Below are positions 7,927 through 16,308 of a stretch of DNA of 64,000 nt, in pieces. How positions within the stretch are numbered: position 1 is the first letter of the stretch; each line of letters opens with the position of its first letter. The notes beneath the pieces were generated by a model. That model ran no database searches. It had not been told where the DNA came from and saw only the letters and a program-made list of their open reading frames with translations. Position numbers and translations under genes: made by a program. The stretch comes from Maricaulis sp017643475 (GTDB lineage Bacteria; Pseudomonadota; Alphaproteobacteria; Caulobacterales; Maricaulaceae). Location: the NCBI RefSeq assembly GCF_047123815.1, contig NZ_CP138920.1, positions 372,001 to 436,000 of the forward strand, read 5' to 3'.

Positions 7927-8619
7927 ATGACATTACCTGCCGTGAATTGGGCCATTTCCACTGAAAAAGTCCCCTATGAGGCCGCTGTGGCCTTCATGGA
8001 GGACAGGGCTGCCGCGATCGCGCGTGGCGAGGCAGAGGAGCTTGTCTGGCTCCTCGAACATGATCCGCTCTACACGGCCGGCACCAGTTCCAAGCCGGAG
8101 GACCTGCTGACGCCGGACCGATTCCCGGTTTACGAGACCGGTCGCGGGGGTGAATACACCTATCACGGGCCGGGCCAGCGTGTGGCCTATGTGATGCTGG
8201 ACCTGACGCGCCGCGACAAGGATGTGCGCAAGTTTATCCAGAACCTGGAACACTGGCTGATCGGCACAGCCGCCGCCTTTGGCATCGAGGCTGGTCCGCG
8301 TGAGGGCCGGGTCGGTGTCTGGGTCGACCGGGGTCAGGGCCGCGAGGACAAGATCGCCGCCATTGGCGTGCGCCTGCGCCGCTGGGTGAGCTTCCACGGC
8401 ATCGCCTTCAACGTCGCACCCGATCTGACGCATTTCGGCGGAATCACGCCCTGCGGCATCTCAAATCCGCTTTACGGCGTCACCAGCCTGGATGATCTGG
8501 GCCTGAAAACAACGATGGAGGACTTTGATACAGCCCTCCATCTGAGTTTTGTCGATATTTTCGGAGCGGCCCGCCGGGTCGAAGCCCCCGATCTGAGCCC
8601 CTATGAGGACGTTGCCTGA
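7927..8619 (+). CDS. lipB: Octanoyl-[acyl-carrier-protein]:protein N-octanoyltransferase LipB
   Basis: LipB transfers octanoate from octanoyl-ACP to the lipoyl domains of 2-oxoacid dehydrogenases and the glycine cleavage H protein, the first step of cytoplasmic lipoate synthesis. The 230-aa product shows the family motifs GGEYTYHGPGQ, the catalytic Lys in DKIAAIGVRLRRWVSFHG, and the nucleophilic Cys in ITPCGI. An upstream in-frame TTG at 7888 exists, but the ATG at 7927 (MTLPAVNW) gives the normal family N-terminus and is preferred. It stands alone, convergent with the next gene. Confidence 0.95.
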   Translation: MTLPAVNWAISTEKVPYEAAVAFMEDRAAAIARGEAEELVWLLEHDPLYTAGTSSKPEDLLTPDRFPVYETGRGGEYTYHGPGQRVAYVMLDLTRRDKDVRKFIQNLEHWLIGTAAAFGIEAGPREGRVGVWVDRGQGREDKIAAIGVRLRRWVSFHGIAFNVAPDLTHFGGITPCGISNPLYGVTSLDDLGLKTTMEDFDTALHLSFVDIFGAARRVEAPDLSPYEDVA

Positions 8620-8628
8620 TCTCTGGGC

Positions 8629-9414
8629 CTAGTCCTTGGGCTTTTCGTCGACAATGCTGTCATCGCCAGCACTGTCGTCCGACGGTGTGTCCTCTGTCGC
8701 GGCGTCTTCTGCCGGCGCAGCGTCCTCGGAAGGCTCTGCAGGTGCTTCTTCTGCGACCTCGACCGCCTCGGCGTCAACCGGTTCAGCAAGCGGTTCTGGC
8801 TCGGACGGCGCAGCCATCGGCTCCGGGTTGAGCATGGAGGGTGTGTCCTCCGAAACAGTCGGCAAGGCGCCACCGAGACGCTTCATCTGGGAGAACCAGA
8901 TGGCAAACACCGCAAGAACAATCCAGAAACCGAGGAAGGATGACATCTCGCCAACACTCGCAGCCGCAGCCTGCATGGTCGCGTCCTCCTCTGCCCAGGC
9001 CGTAAAGCTCTGAACAAATTGCGGGTCTTCCATGGCCTGCACGAAGTCGGGATTGGTCAGGGCATCTTCCAGCGGCCCGTCGGGATCGACATCGACACCG
9101 CGCTCGGCAGCGAACACGACCATTCCCTGCATGGCAAAGGTGAAGATGCTGATGATCCAGCCGATGAACTTTGCAACGACCGCCAGGCCGACCGGAAGAA
9201 AGGCCATGCCCATTCCGCGCTCGCTGTGGCGCAGCCGGTTGATGTGAAGCGAAAGCACGAAGAACCAGACGGCCACCATTCCAAGTCCATCGGACAGGAA
9301 CGGCACGCCTGACGACATGCGCGCAAAATCAATGACGGCCAGAACCAGCAAACCCAGAAGGAATGCAGTCGTCGACGCGCGATAGACGGGAAGGAAAAGT
9401 ACTCCAGGATTCAT
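8629..9414 (-). CDS. Membrane protein with acidic Ala/Glu/Pro-rich tail
   Basis: I do not recognise a named family for this 261-aa protein. It has about four hydrophobic segments (near residues 16-30, 45-58, 72-100 and 155-172) and a loop rich in Glu/Asp between the third and fourth. The last 75 residues are a low-complexity tail of Ala, Glu, Pro, Asp and Ser. Such a tail is probably disordered and may reach into the cytoplasm or periplasm as a spacer or interaction surface. It ends 9 bp from the end of the convergent lipB gene. Confidence 0.7.
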   Translation of the reverse strand: MNPGVLFLPVYRASTTAFLLGLLVLAVIDFARMSSGVPFLSDGLGMVAVWFFVLSLHINRLRHSERGMGMAFLPVGLAVVAKFIGWIISIFTFAMQGMVVFAAERGVDVDPDGPLEDALTNPDFVQAMEDPQFVQSFTAWAEEDATMQAAAASVGEMSSFLGFWIVLAVFAIWFSQMKRLGGALPTVSEDTPSMLNPEPMAAPSEPEPLAEPVDAEAVEVAEEAPAEPSEDAAPAEDAATEDTPSDDSAGDDSIVDEKPKD

Positions 9415-9727
9415 CGCTCAGCCCCCTTAGCGAACAAAGTTGAGAGCTTTGTCCGCCAAGACCCCGGGCACGTCAACGAAGAAGCTGTGCTTGACGGCAG
9501 AATCCCGGTTTCACGCTCACTTAGATGCTGCGGCCGGCGGCAATGAAGAAAAACAGTCCCGGACAAACTCCGCGGCCGAGAGCTAGCCGCCCGCACCGGG
9601 CAGGATCCGTGGGGTGTCATTGCGATTGATGATGAGCGCCTTGAAACCCAATGCCTCCTCCATGTTCGCCAACTCTGACCAGACATGGGCGGTTTCAGGC
9701 CGCTGGCTAGTTGGCCAATCGCGCCAA
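9415..9727. other. 313-bp gap, no convincing gene
   Basis: A small hairpin (ACAAAG 9434-9439 / CTTTGT 9447-9452) sits just ahead of the downstream membrane protein gene. A minus-strand frame ending at 9583 reads through about 50 plausible residues (for example ALGFKALIINRNDTPRILP) but has no clean start and overlaps the end of the DUF805 gene. It could be a gene remnant. Nothing else is apparent. Confidence 0.4.
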
Positions 9728-10204
9728 TCAATCGCCTTGAGCGGTTGCAGACGCCTCGATAACCGGTGCCGGACCGTAGGCGTTCTCGCCGCTGTCACCG
9801 GCCGCCAGACCGACCCAGAGCGTGTAGACAAGCCAGATCAGGTTATCCAGCCCGACAATGCCCAGCACACCACCACCGGCGGAGATGACCGCCCAGGGGC
9901 TCACATCGCCCTCATTGAGGATGAGGGTCAAGACGGCACCACCAATGATAAGGAAGGCGAAGGCCCACAGGATCATGCTGACGACCCAGGGCAGAAGATG
10001 CCAGATCGCGGACCGCCCGGCATCATGCAGGCGCTTGCCGTAAACGGTGATTCCGACCCAGATCATCATCAGCCAGATCAGTCCGCCCAGCAGCGGAATG
10101 GCGTGCAGGAGGATGTTGGCGATGACGATGATCGCTACGCCCTTCCAGAAATCGCCCTGGCCGATGCGGCCGTTCGGGTTGAACAGGATATTCTGCCAGT
10201 CCAT
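9728..10204 (-). CDS. DUF805 family membrane protein
   Basis: This 158-aa inner-membrane protein has the DUF805 pattern: an N-terminal NPNGRIGQGDFWKG, paired hydrophobic helices, and the conserved VYGKRLHDAGRSAIWHLLP segment. DUF805 proteins are common small membrane proteins of unknown biochemical role. It lies 37 bp downstream of the carboxylase gene on the same strand and could be co-transcribed with it, without any obvious functional link. Confidence 0.85.
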   Translation of the reverse strand: MDWQNILFNPNGRIGQGDFWKGVAIIVIANILLHAIPLLGGLIWLMMIWVGITVYGKRLHDAGRSAIWHLLPWVVSMILWAFAFLIIGGAVLTLILNEGDVSPWAVISAGGGVLGIVGLDNLIWLVYTLWVGLAAGDSGENAYGPAPVIEASATAQGD

Positions 10205-10241
10205 CGCCTCACCCTCCCCCGGTGATATTGATGTGCTCGGT

Positions 10242-12251
10242 TTATTCGAACTCGATCATCAGCTCGTCGGCCGCGACCGAAGCGCCGGCCTCGACATTGA
10301 TGGTCTTGATGACACCGTCCTTTTCGGCGCGGATTACATTTTCCATCTTCATAGCCTCGACCACCAGCAGGGCTTCTCCCGCCTTTACTTCCTGGCCCGT
10401 CTCCACGTCGACAGAAACAATCAGCCCCGGCATCGGGCTGATGACCAGCTTGGCGGTGTCGGCCTTCTCCTTGACCGGCAAGAGGGCGTGCAGTTCGGCC
10501 GCGCGCGGCGTACAGACAACAGCGGTCGCGGCATAACCGCGGTGGCGCAGGGAAAAGCCTTCGGTACGCGTGGATGCCTCCAGCGAGAAATCAGTACCGT
10601 CCAGGCTGGCCTGGAACAGGCAGGCGCCGGGCGTCCAGTCCGTTGTCAGCGTCTGGCGCTCCTGGGTCAGGCCCGGAGACCAGATCTGGGCCTCGCCCTC
10701 ACCTGTCATGGTGATTTCAACCGGCACACGGCGCTCATCCATCAACACGATCCATTCGCGTGTTTCCGGATACTCCGGATCAGCGACACGGCCGGACGTC
10801 TGGCCGGCGCGGCGGATCAGCATTTCATGCATATAGGCCGCAGCACTGGCCATGTAGATCAGCTGTTCATCGCGCGGACGGGTGCCGTGGAAACCTTCCG
10901 GGAAGTGCTCCGGGATATAGCCGGTGTGAATGCGGCCGGTACGGAAATCCGCCTCGTCCAGCACGGCCGACAGGAAGGGTGCGTTGGACTGCAGGCCTTC
11001 CACGTGCAGGCGATCCATGGCCGCTGCCAGCGTATCGATCGCGTCCTCACGGGTTTTTCCATAGCCGATCACCTTGGCGATCATCGGATCATAGAAGAGG
11101 GAGATCTCGTCGCCTTCGCGCACACCGCTGTCGATGCGCAGCTCACCCTTGCCCAGCGGGCCTTCGGCCGGCTCGATAAAACGCTTGAGACGACCAATTG
11201 ACGGCAGGAAGCCGCGATACGGGTCCTCGGCATAAAGACGTGCCTCGACAGCCCAGCCATCAATGCCGACATCACGCTGGGAGATCGAAAGCTTCTCGCC
11301 AGCTGCCGACAGGATCATCTGTTCGACCAGGTCGAGCCCACAGATCAGCTCGGTGACCGGATGTTCCACCTGCAGGCGGGTATTCATTTCCAGGAAGTAG
11401 AAATTGCGGTTCTTGTCGACGATGAACTCGACCGTACCGGCACTGTCATAGTCCACCGCTTCAGACAGCGAGACCGCCTGCGCGCCCATGGCTTCGCGGG
11501 TCTTCTTGTCGAGGAAGGGCGACGGGGCCTCCTCGAGGACTTTCTGGTTGCGGCGCTGCACGGAACATTCGCGCTCGTTGAGATAGACCACATTGCCGTG
11601 CTTGTCGCCGAGCACCTGGATCTCGATATGGCGCGGTTCCTCGATGAATTTCTCGATCAGGATGCGGTCATCGCCAAAGGAGGTCTTGGCCTCGTTGCGC
11701 GCAGCGGTGAAGCCTTCGCGCGCCTCGGTTTCATTGTGGGCGATGCGCATGCCCTTGCCGCCACCACCGGCGGAGGCTTTCAGCATCACCGGATAGCCAA
11801 TGGCATTGGCGGCGGCGACAGCCGTCTCGGCATCGCTGATCTCGCCATCCGCGCCGGGGATCGTCGAGACGCCGGCCTTGGCGGCAAGTTGTTTGGAGCG
11901 GATCTTGTCACCCATCGCGTCGATGGCGTTCACATTCGGACCGATCCAGGCCACGCCGATCTCTTCCAGCGCCTTGGGGAAGGCCGCATTCTCGGACAGG
12001 AAGCCAAATCCTGGATGCACAGCGTCAGCGCCGGTCTGCTTGATGGCATCGAGAATCGCATCCATGCGCAGATAGCTTTCACCGGGAGCCGGAGGCCCGA
12101 TGAAAACCGCCTCATCCGCCATTTCAACCGCCAGGCTGTCGGCATCCGCCTCGGAGTAGACGGCCACGGTGGCAATGCCCAGCTTGCGGCACGTCTTGAT
12201 GACACGAACAGCGATCTCGCCGCGATTGGCGATGAGGATTTTCTTGAACAT
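10242..12251 (-). CDS. pccA: Propionyl-CoA carboxylase alpha subunit (biotin carboxylase + BCCP)
   Basis: This 669-aa acyl-CoA carboxylase alpha chain carries out ATP-dependent carboxylation of biotin for transfer to propionyl-CoA by the beta subunit, feeding methylmalonyl-CoA into central metabolism. The biotin carboxylase N-terminus (KILIANRGEIAVRVI), the glycine-rich ATP loop KASAGGGGKGMRI, the active-site segment EMNTRLQVEHPVTE and the C-terminal biotinyl motif EAMKMEN are all present. A connecting BT domain lies between them. The length and domain plan fit PccA best. Methylcrotonyl-CoA carboxylase is the main alternative, since the beta subunit is not in the window. Confidence 0.85.
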   Translation of the reverse strand: MFKKILIANRGEIAVRVIKTCRKLGIATVAVYSEADADSLAVEMADEAVFIGPPAPGESYLRMDAILDAIKQTGADAVHPGFGFLSENAAFPKALEEIGVAWIGPNVNAIDAMGDKIRSKQLAAKAGVSTIPGADGEISDAETAVAAANAIGYPVMLKASAGGGGKGMRIAHNETEAREGFTAARNEAKTSFGDDRILIEKFIEEPRHIEIQVLGDKHGNVVYLNERECSVQRRNQKVLEEAPSPFLDKKTREAMGAQAVSLSEAVDYDSAGTVEFIVDKNRNFYFLEMNTRLQVEHPVTELICGLDLVEQMILSAAGEKLSISQRDVGIDGWAVEARLYAEDPYRGFLPSIGRLKRFIEPAEGPLGKGELRIDSGVREGDEISLFYDPMIAKVIGYGKTREDAIDTLAAAMDRLHVEGLQSNAPFLSAVLDEADFRTGRIHTGYIPEHFPEGFHGTRPRDEQLIYMASAAAYMHEMLIRRAGQTSGRVADPEYPETREWIVLMDERRVPVEITMTGEGEAQIWSPGLTQERQTLTTDWTPGACLFQASLDGTDFSLEASTRTEGFSLRHRGYAATAVVCTPRAAELHALLPVKEKADTAKLVISPMPGLIVSVDVETGQEVKAGEALLVVEAMKMENVIRAEKDGVIKTINVEAGASVAADELMIEFE

Positions 12252-12343
12252 GGAGACCCCAAACTGAAACAGGCGAATGCCCGGGTTCAGATGGGGTTTA
12301 GCGTGGCTTGGGCATCAGCATCAAGCGTGGAAATGCGGCAGGC

Positions 12344-12814
12344 TTAATCATCCTCACCCAGATGGTCGAGCCAGTCGGTTTCCGTCGAGCGCAGGCGGGC
12401 GATCACCGACACCAGGAAAGCCGTCGACCAACCGATCAGGAGGAAGCCGTTGAACCCCTCAATCGCGCTCACCAGGCGCCATTGGCTGTCGATGATCACA
12501 TCGCCATAACCCAGTGTCGTGAAGGTCGAGGTTGAGAAATAGAGCGCTGTCTCGAAATCCTCGAACGCGCCAACCAACACATAGACACCGGCATAGGCCC
12601 AGATCTCCACCGCGTGGATCAGGAAGAGGCCGAGTACGACCAGCAGGATGAAAATCATCTGGCGCAGCGGGCTGGTATGCGGGCGCAGTTTGGGCGAGCG
12701 CTTGCGCATGACTTCCGTCAAAAACACCAGGCCGACCATGTGAATGGCGACAGTGGTGACAGCCATAAGACTTGAAACAAACAGCGCTGCGATCATTCTA
12801 GGCCCCTGGGGCAA
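12344..12814 (-). CDS. Two-helix potassium-channel-like protein
   Basis: This 156-aa membrane protein has an N-terminal hydrophobic helix (residues 5-30), two further helices, and an ion-channel pore loop with the filter-like sequence TTLGYGD before the last helix. This is the Ion_trans_2 pattern of simple K+ channels. No cytoplasmic RCK/TrkA domain is attached, so gating is unknown. It is divergent from the polytopic membrane protein gene starting at 12899. Confidence 0.8.
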   Translation of the reverse strand: MPQGPRMIAALFVSSLMAVTTVAIHMVGLVFLTEVMRKRSPKLRPHTSPLRQMIFILLVVLGLFLIHAVEIWAYAGVYVLVGAFEDFETALYFSTSTFTTLGYGDVIIDSQWRLVSAIEGFNGFLLIGWSTAFLVSVIARLRSTETDWLDHLGEDD

Positions 12815-12898
12815 GCTTTGGTCAGATCTGACGACTGCCGCACTTGCCCCGGCAAAGCAAGCGCCAGCGCGTCGCAGGCCGCACGTTCGGGGAAGATC

Positions 12899-13750
12899 AT
12901 GAGCAAACCCATCTACCGCGTTTCATCCATCTCCCGGCCGCTGGACGCGCGCTACGGGTCGAACCGTGCAGTGCTGATGCTGCTCCCGCTGATCCTGATC
13001 GCCACAGCCGGCTGGCGCATGTCGACAGGCGAGTCGCTCATGGCGGCCGGCTTCACCGGGCTCGGTGCTATGTTCGCCGCCTTCCTGATCTGGGCCCTGG
13101 GCCGGGAGCTGGATCCGGACCGCAATCCCGGGGCCTTCATCGCCATGGCAGCGGTCGTCCCGCTGGTCTGGCTGGGCAATGACCTGTCCCTGTGGACGCT
13201 GGCCTTCGTGTTGATGGCTGTACGCGTCGTCAATCGCACCGTGGGCAATCCGGTTAAGCTCGGTGACATGGCGGTCGTCCTTATCCTCGCCGGCCTTGCG
13301 ATCTTCCGCGACGGATATTCCGAGATGGGCTATGTGGCCGGTCTGGCCCTGGCGCTGGATGCGTTTCTCGATCGCAAGCGTACCCTCAACCTGGTGGGGG
13401 CGATGATCGCCGTGGCGTTTTCCATGTGGAACCTGATCGAGCTGGAGGGCGATCTTCGCGCGCTCCTGCTCTCTGCCGTCGAGGTCATGCCGCAAATGAT
13501 GCTCTATGCTGCGCTGGGAATTCTGGCGCTGGGTGTTGTTCACGCCCTGCTGCTGGGGCGGATCAACAGTGTCGGTGATGCGACCGAAGAACCCCTCTCC
13601 GGCCTGCGTGTTCGTGGAGGCATTCTGATCGCGGCCCTGGCTGGACTGGCTGTGCTAACCGAGGGCGAAGCGGGCCTGATGGCCGGCCTCGGTCTCTATG
13701 CGGCAATCGCCGGTGTTGTGCTGGGTCGGTTCTGGCCCGGAAAGGCCTAG
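12899..13750 (+). CDS. Polytopic membrane protein of unknown function
   Basis: This 283-aa protein has about eight or nine hydrophobic segments connected by short loops, with a cytoplasmic-looking N-terminus MSKPIYRVSSISRPLDARYG. No family motif is recognised. The ATG at 12899 is preceded by GGGGAAG, a good ribosome site, and is preferred over an upstream in-frame codon at 12818. The end overlaps the convergent secreted-protein gene by 4 bp. Confidence 0.7.
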   Translation: MSKPIYRVSSISRPLDARYGSNRAVLMLLPLILIATAGWRMSTGESLMAAGFTGLGAMFAAFLIWALGRELDPDRNPGAFIAMAAVVPLVWLGNDLSLWTLAFVLMAVRVVNRTVGNPVKLGDMAVVLILAGLAIFRDGYSEMGYVAGLALALDAFLDRKRTLNLVGAMIAVAFSMWNLIELEGDLRALLLSAVEVMPQMMLYAALGILALGVVHALLLGRINSVGDATEEPLSGLRVRGGILIAALAGLAVLTEGEAGLMAGLGLYAAIAGVVLGRFWPGKA

Positions 13751-14241
13751 TCGTCGCTGTCGTCGGCAGAGCCAACCAGGATCACGTCTTCAGACTGGAA
13801 GGCCGTGAAACCGGTCGCATTGATCCAGCCATACCGACAGGTACCGGAATAGTTGCGTGCGCGCCCCGGCTGCGGCTCGACACCGCAACTGTCCAGGCTT
13901 GGCCCATAAATCACGCCGATCCATTGCGCGGACAAATCATTTGAATAAGCCGTCTGGCAGCCATAAGCGAGCTCACCGGAACGTACCGTGTCGACCGGCG
14001 CGTAATCCTCACCCGGACCGCTGAAGACTGGCAGGATTCCAAAACCGCGATCATCACCACGCGAAACGCGCTGTTCGACCCGACCGGTCACACAGGCCTC
14101 GCCCGCCTCACCGCCGATACGAACAGGCACATCCTGAGCCGCGAACAGGCCATTGGCCGCCCTGTCCTGCGCAGACGCCATCGGCGCAATTGCCAAGGCA
14201 ATCGCTGCGGCGCTCAACAATGTACGCGTCGATAACTTCAC
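13747..14241 (-). CDS. Secreted protein of unknown function
   Basis: This 164-aa protein has a classical signal peptide (LSAAAIALAIAPMASAQ, cleavage after ASA). The mature part has four Cys residues, which suggests disulphide bonds, and a layout reminiscent of a bacterial SH3-like fold (alternating short strands such as VDTVRSGELAYGCQ and QWIGVIYG). The target or partner is unknown. It lies downstream of rarA in the same direction with a 165-bp gap. Confidence 0.65.
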   Translation of the reverse strand: MKLSTRTLLSAAAIALAIAPMASAQDRAANGLFAAQDVPVRIGGEAGEACVTGRVEQRVSRGDDRGFGILPVFSGPGEDYAPVDTVRSGELAYGCQTAYSNDLSAQWIGVIYGPSLDSCGVEPQPGRARNYSGTCRYGWINATGFTAFQSEDVILVGSADDSDD

Positions 14242-14384
14242 CGAACCAACCTTTCGTCCCGGAAAGGCCCCTTTATTCTTGCCACGCCCAGATAGTCATT
14301 TGGGCGCGTGCCTGCAAGACTGGTACAGCTCTCGCGCCCCGGCTAGCGGGATCAGTGAAGCGTTTATACCGGTTCTGCGTGGCC

Positions 14385-14408
14385 GAAGTGTGACCACCGT
14401 CACGCTTC
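14385..14408. terminator. Hairpin at the rarA stop codon
   Basis: Near-perfect 10-bp arms (14385-14394 and 14399-14408, one mismatch) with a 4-nt loop overlap the rarA stop codon. No T-run follows on the minus strand; on the plus strand a TTTTT lies about 10 nt beyond. It is a possible, weakly supported transcription end signal. Confidence 0.4.
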
Positions 14409-15720
14409 ATTCGGTTTTTCGGCGGGCCTTGCGCACCTGCCGCCAGGCCCGCAAGCGCTCACCGATTGCAGCCTCGCGCCCGCGCTCCAAAGGCTCATAA
14501 AAAACAGGACGTTCATCCATCTCATCCGGGAAATAGTCCTGCCCCGAAACACCGCCTTCGGCGTCGTGGTCGTACTCATAACCAGCGCCGTAACCCTGCT
14601 CCTTCATCAATTGCGTTGGTGCATTGAGGATATGCGCTGGAGGCATAAGCGAACCGGTCTGTTTCGCGGCCCGACGGGCTCGTTTGTAGGCGACATAGAC
14701 CGCATTCGACTTGGGCGCCGTGGCCAGGTGCACAACGGCATGCGCCAGCGCCAGCTCGCCCTCAGGCGAACCCAGACGCTCATAGGTGCGCGCAGCCTCA
14801 TTGGCGATCATCAGCCCAGTCGGGTCAGCCAGGCCGATATCTTCAGACGCCATGCGCACCAGGCGCCGGGCCAGGAACAGCGGGTCCTCCCCGCCTTCCA
14901 GCATGCGGGCAAACCAATAGAGCGCCGCATCGGGATCGCTGCCGCGAACCGACTTGTGCAGGGCGGAGATGAGATTGTAGTGCTCGTCACGATCCTTGTC
15001 ATAGGCAGGCGCGCGCTTGTTGAGATGAACAGCCAGTGCCTGTCCGTCGAGCGGCTCACTGATCTCCAGCGAGATCAGTTCCTCGACAAGATTGAGCAGA
15101 TAGCGCCCATCCCCGTCCGCCATGCCGCGCAGGGCCGTCCGGGCACCGTCTGTCAGTGGCAAGCTTGAACCGGTCTCTGTCTCGGCCCGCCGGAGCAGGT
15201 CTTCCAGCGCGGCATCATCAAGCGCCTTGAGCACAAGAACCTGGCAGCGCGAAAGCAGGGCTGAATTGAGCTCGAAGGACGGGTTTTCCGTCGTTGCCCC
15301 GACCAGGGTGACGGTCCCCTCCTCCACCACCGGCAGGAAGCCATCCTGCTGGGCACGGTTGAAACGATGGATCTCGTCCACAAACAAAAGCGTGCCGCGC
15401 CCGGACTGGCGCCGCGCCCGGGCCCGTTCAAACACTTTCTTGAGATCGGCAACGCCGGAAAACACCGCCGACAGCGGTTCGAATTCCAGTCCGCTATCCT
15501 CGGCCAGCAGCCTGGCGATGGTGGTTTTGCCCACACCGGGCGGTCCCCAAAGGATCAGCGAGGCCAGCCGCCCCTGTCGCCGCATGCGCGCGATCGGACC
15601 ATCGCCCTGCAACAGGTGATCCTGGCCGATGACCTCGTCAAGATTTGCGGGGCGCAGTCTTTCCGCGAGCGGCTGGGGTGCAGCGGCTTCCAGACCGGCG
15701 GCTTCGAACAGATTGGACAT
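14407..15720 (-). CDS. rarA: Replication-associated recombination protein RarA (MgsA)
   Basis: RarA is an AAA+ ATPase of the clamp-loader/WRNIP1 family that acts at stalled replication forks. The 437-aa protein shows PANLDEVIGQDHLL, the Walker A box GPPGVGKTT, the Walker B/DEAH-like LLFVDEIHRFN, the sensor 1 segment VGATTENPSFE and the C-terminal tetramerisation region (APKSNAVYVAYKRA). Start chosen at ATG 15720 (MSNLFEAAG); a TTG nine bases earlier is also in frame. Its position after degQ and rplQ is one I recall from Caulobacter-like genomes. Confidence 0.95.
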   Translation of the reverse strand: MSNLFEAAGLEAAAPQPLAERLRPANLDEVIGQDHLLQGDGPIARMRRQGRLASLILWGPPGVGKTTIARLLAEDSGLEFEPLSAVFSGVADLKKVFERARARRQSGRGTLLFVDEIHRFNRAQQDGFLPVVEEGTVTLVGATTENPSFELNSALLSRCQVLVLKALDDAALEDLLRRAETETGSSLPLTDGARTALRGMADGDGRYLLNLVEELISLEISEPLDGQALAVHLNKRAPAYDKDRDEHYNLISALHKSVRGSDPDAALYWFARMLEGGEDPLFLARRLVRMASEDIGLADPTGLMIANEAARTYERLGSPEGELALAHAVVHLATAPKSNAVYVAYKRARRAAKQTGSLMPPAHILNAPTQLMKEQGYGAGYEYDHDAEGGVSGQDYFPDEMDERPVFYEPLERGREAAIGERLRAWRQVRKARRKTE

Positions 15721-16308
15721 GGCAGCCAAGCTAGGCTGATGCGTCGCGCCTGCCTAGCGGGGAGTCATCTTGCCGGAGTACCGAGCGTCATTGGCAACAC
15801 CCGTGGCGAAATGCTCGCCCGCGGCGCCTGCTTCGTTGCCCGGACGAGCAAAAGCTGGTTTGGGGTGTGAGTAGCTATGAGTTTAGGCGTCCGCGGCACA
15901 CCTCGCGTGGTGCGTAGTATGTGACCCTAAAGCAATTCTACAGGGAGATTAGAGATTAGGTATTTGATGCCCATACTGAGCCTTTTTTGTCTCATTGTGC
16001 TAGTTGCTCAAAAGCTATTATTCGATCTCTATAGCCCGTGGACTGTCGGGATAAGCAGCCCAATTTTCATATTCACGCTGGCATATTCCAGCAAAGCTGA
16101 TGAAACCGACCGGTAGAATCTCATCGCTGACCAAAAAACTGGGACAGAATTTTTTCGCGTTCCACTGCTCCCCCAATTTTAGCCGTGCCCCGGGAAAAAA
16201 CAGCGCCGCACGATCTGATTGGATTCCAGACCGACGGTTCGCTTGGCGTCCTGTTAGCTGAGATCGCTCGGTCGAGCCGGTTGATATCCGTCGAGATATC
16301 GAGTGCCG
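15721..16308. other. 588-bp intergenic region with AT-richer insert
   Basis: The gap between rarA and the protease gene is distinctly AT-richer than its surroundings between about 15890 and 16200. Apart from the short remnant ORF at 15967-16116 I see no gene, RNA or strong hairpin. The degQ 3' end follows directly without a clear terminator. Confidence 0.5.
15967..16116 (+). pseudogene. Possible remnant of a membrane protein gene (N-terminal fragment)
   Basis: This is an open frame of 49 codons starting ATG with a purine-rich AGGGAGA about 15 nt upstream. The product starts with a hydrophobic segment (ILSLFCLIVLVAQKLLF) followed by LYSPWTVGISSPIFIFTLAYS, a pattern like the first helices of O-antigen-polymerase-type membrane proteins, then stops. 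Base composition is AT-richer than the neighbours. It is most simply a truncated gene left after transfer or deletion; a genuine small membrane protein is the alternative. Confidence 0.35.

Noticed and set aside
9583..9831. Small minus-strand gene in the gap beside the DUF805 gene
   Set aside because: The frame has no convincing start, overlaps the DUF805 coding end in another frame, and shows no known domain. It is mentioned only as a possible remnant.
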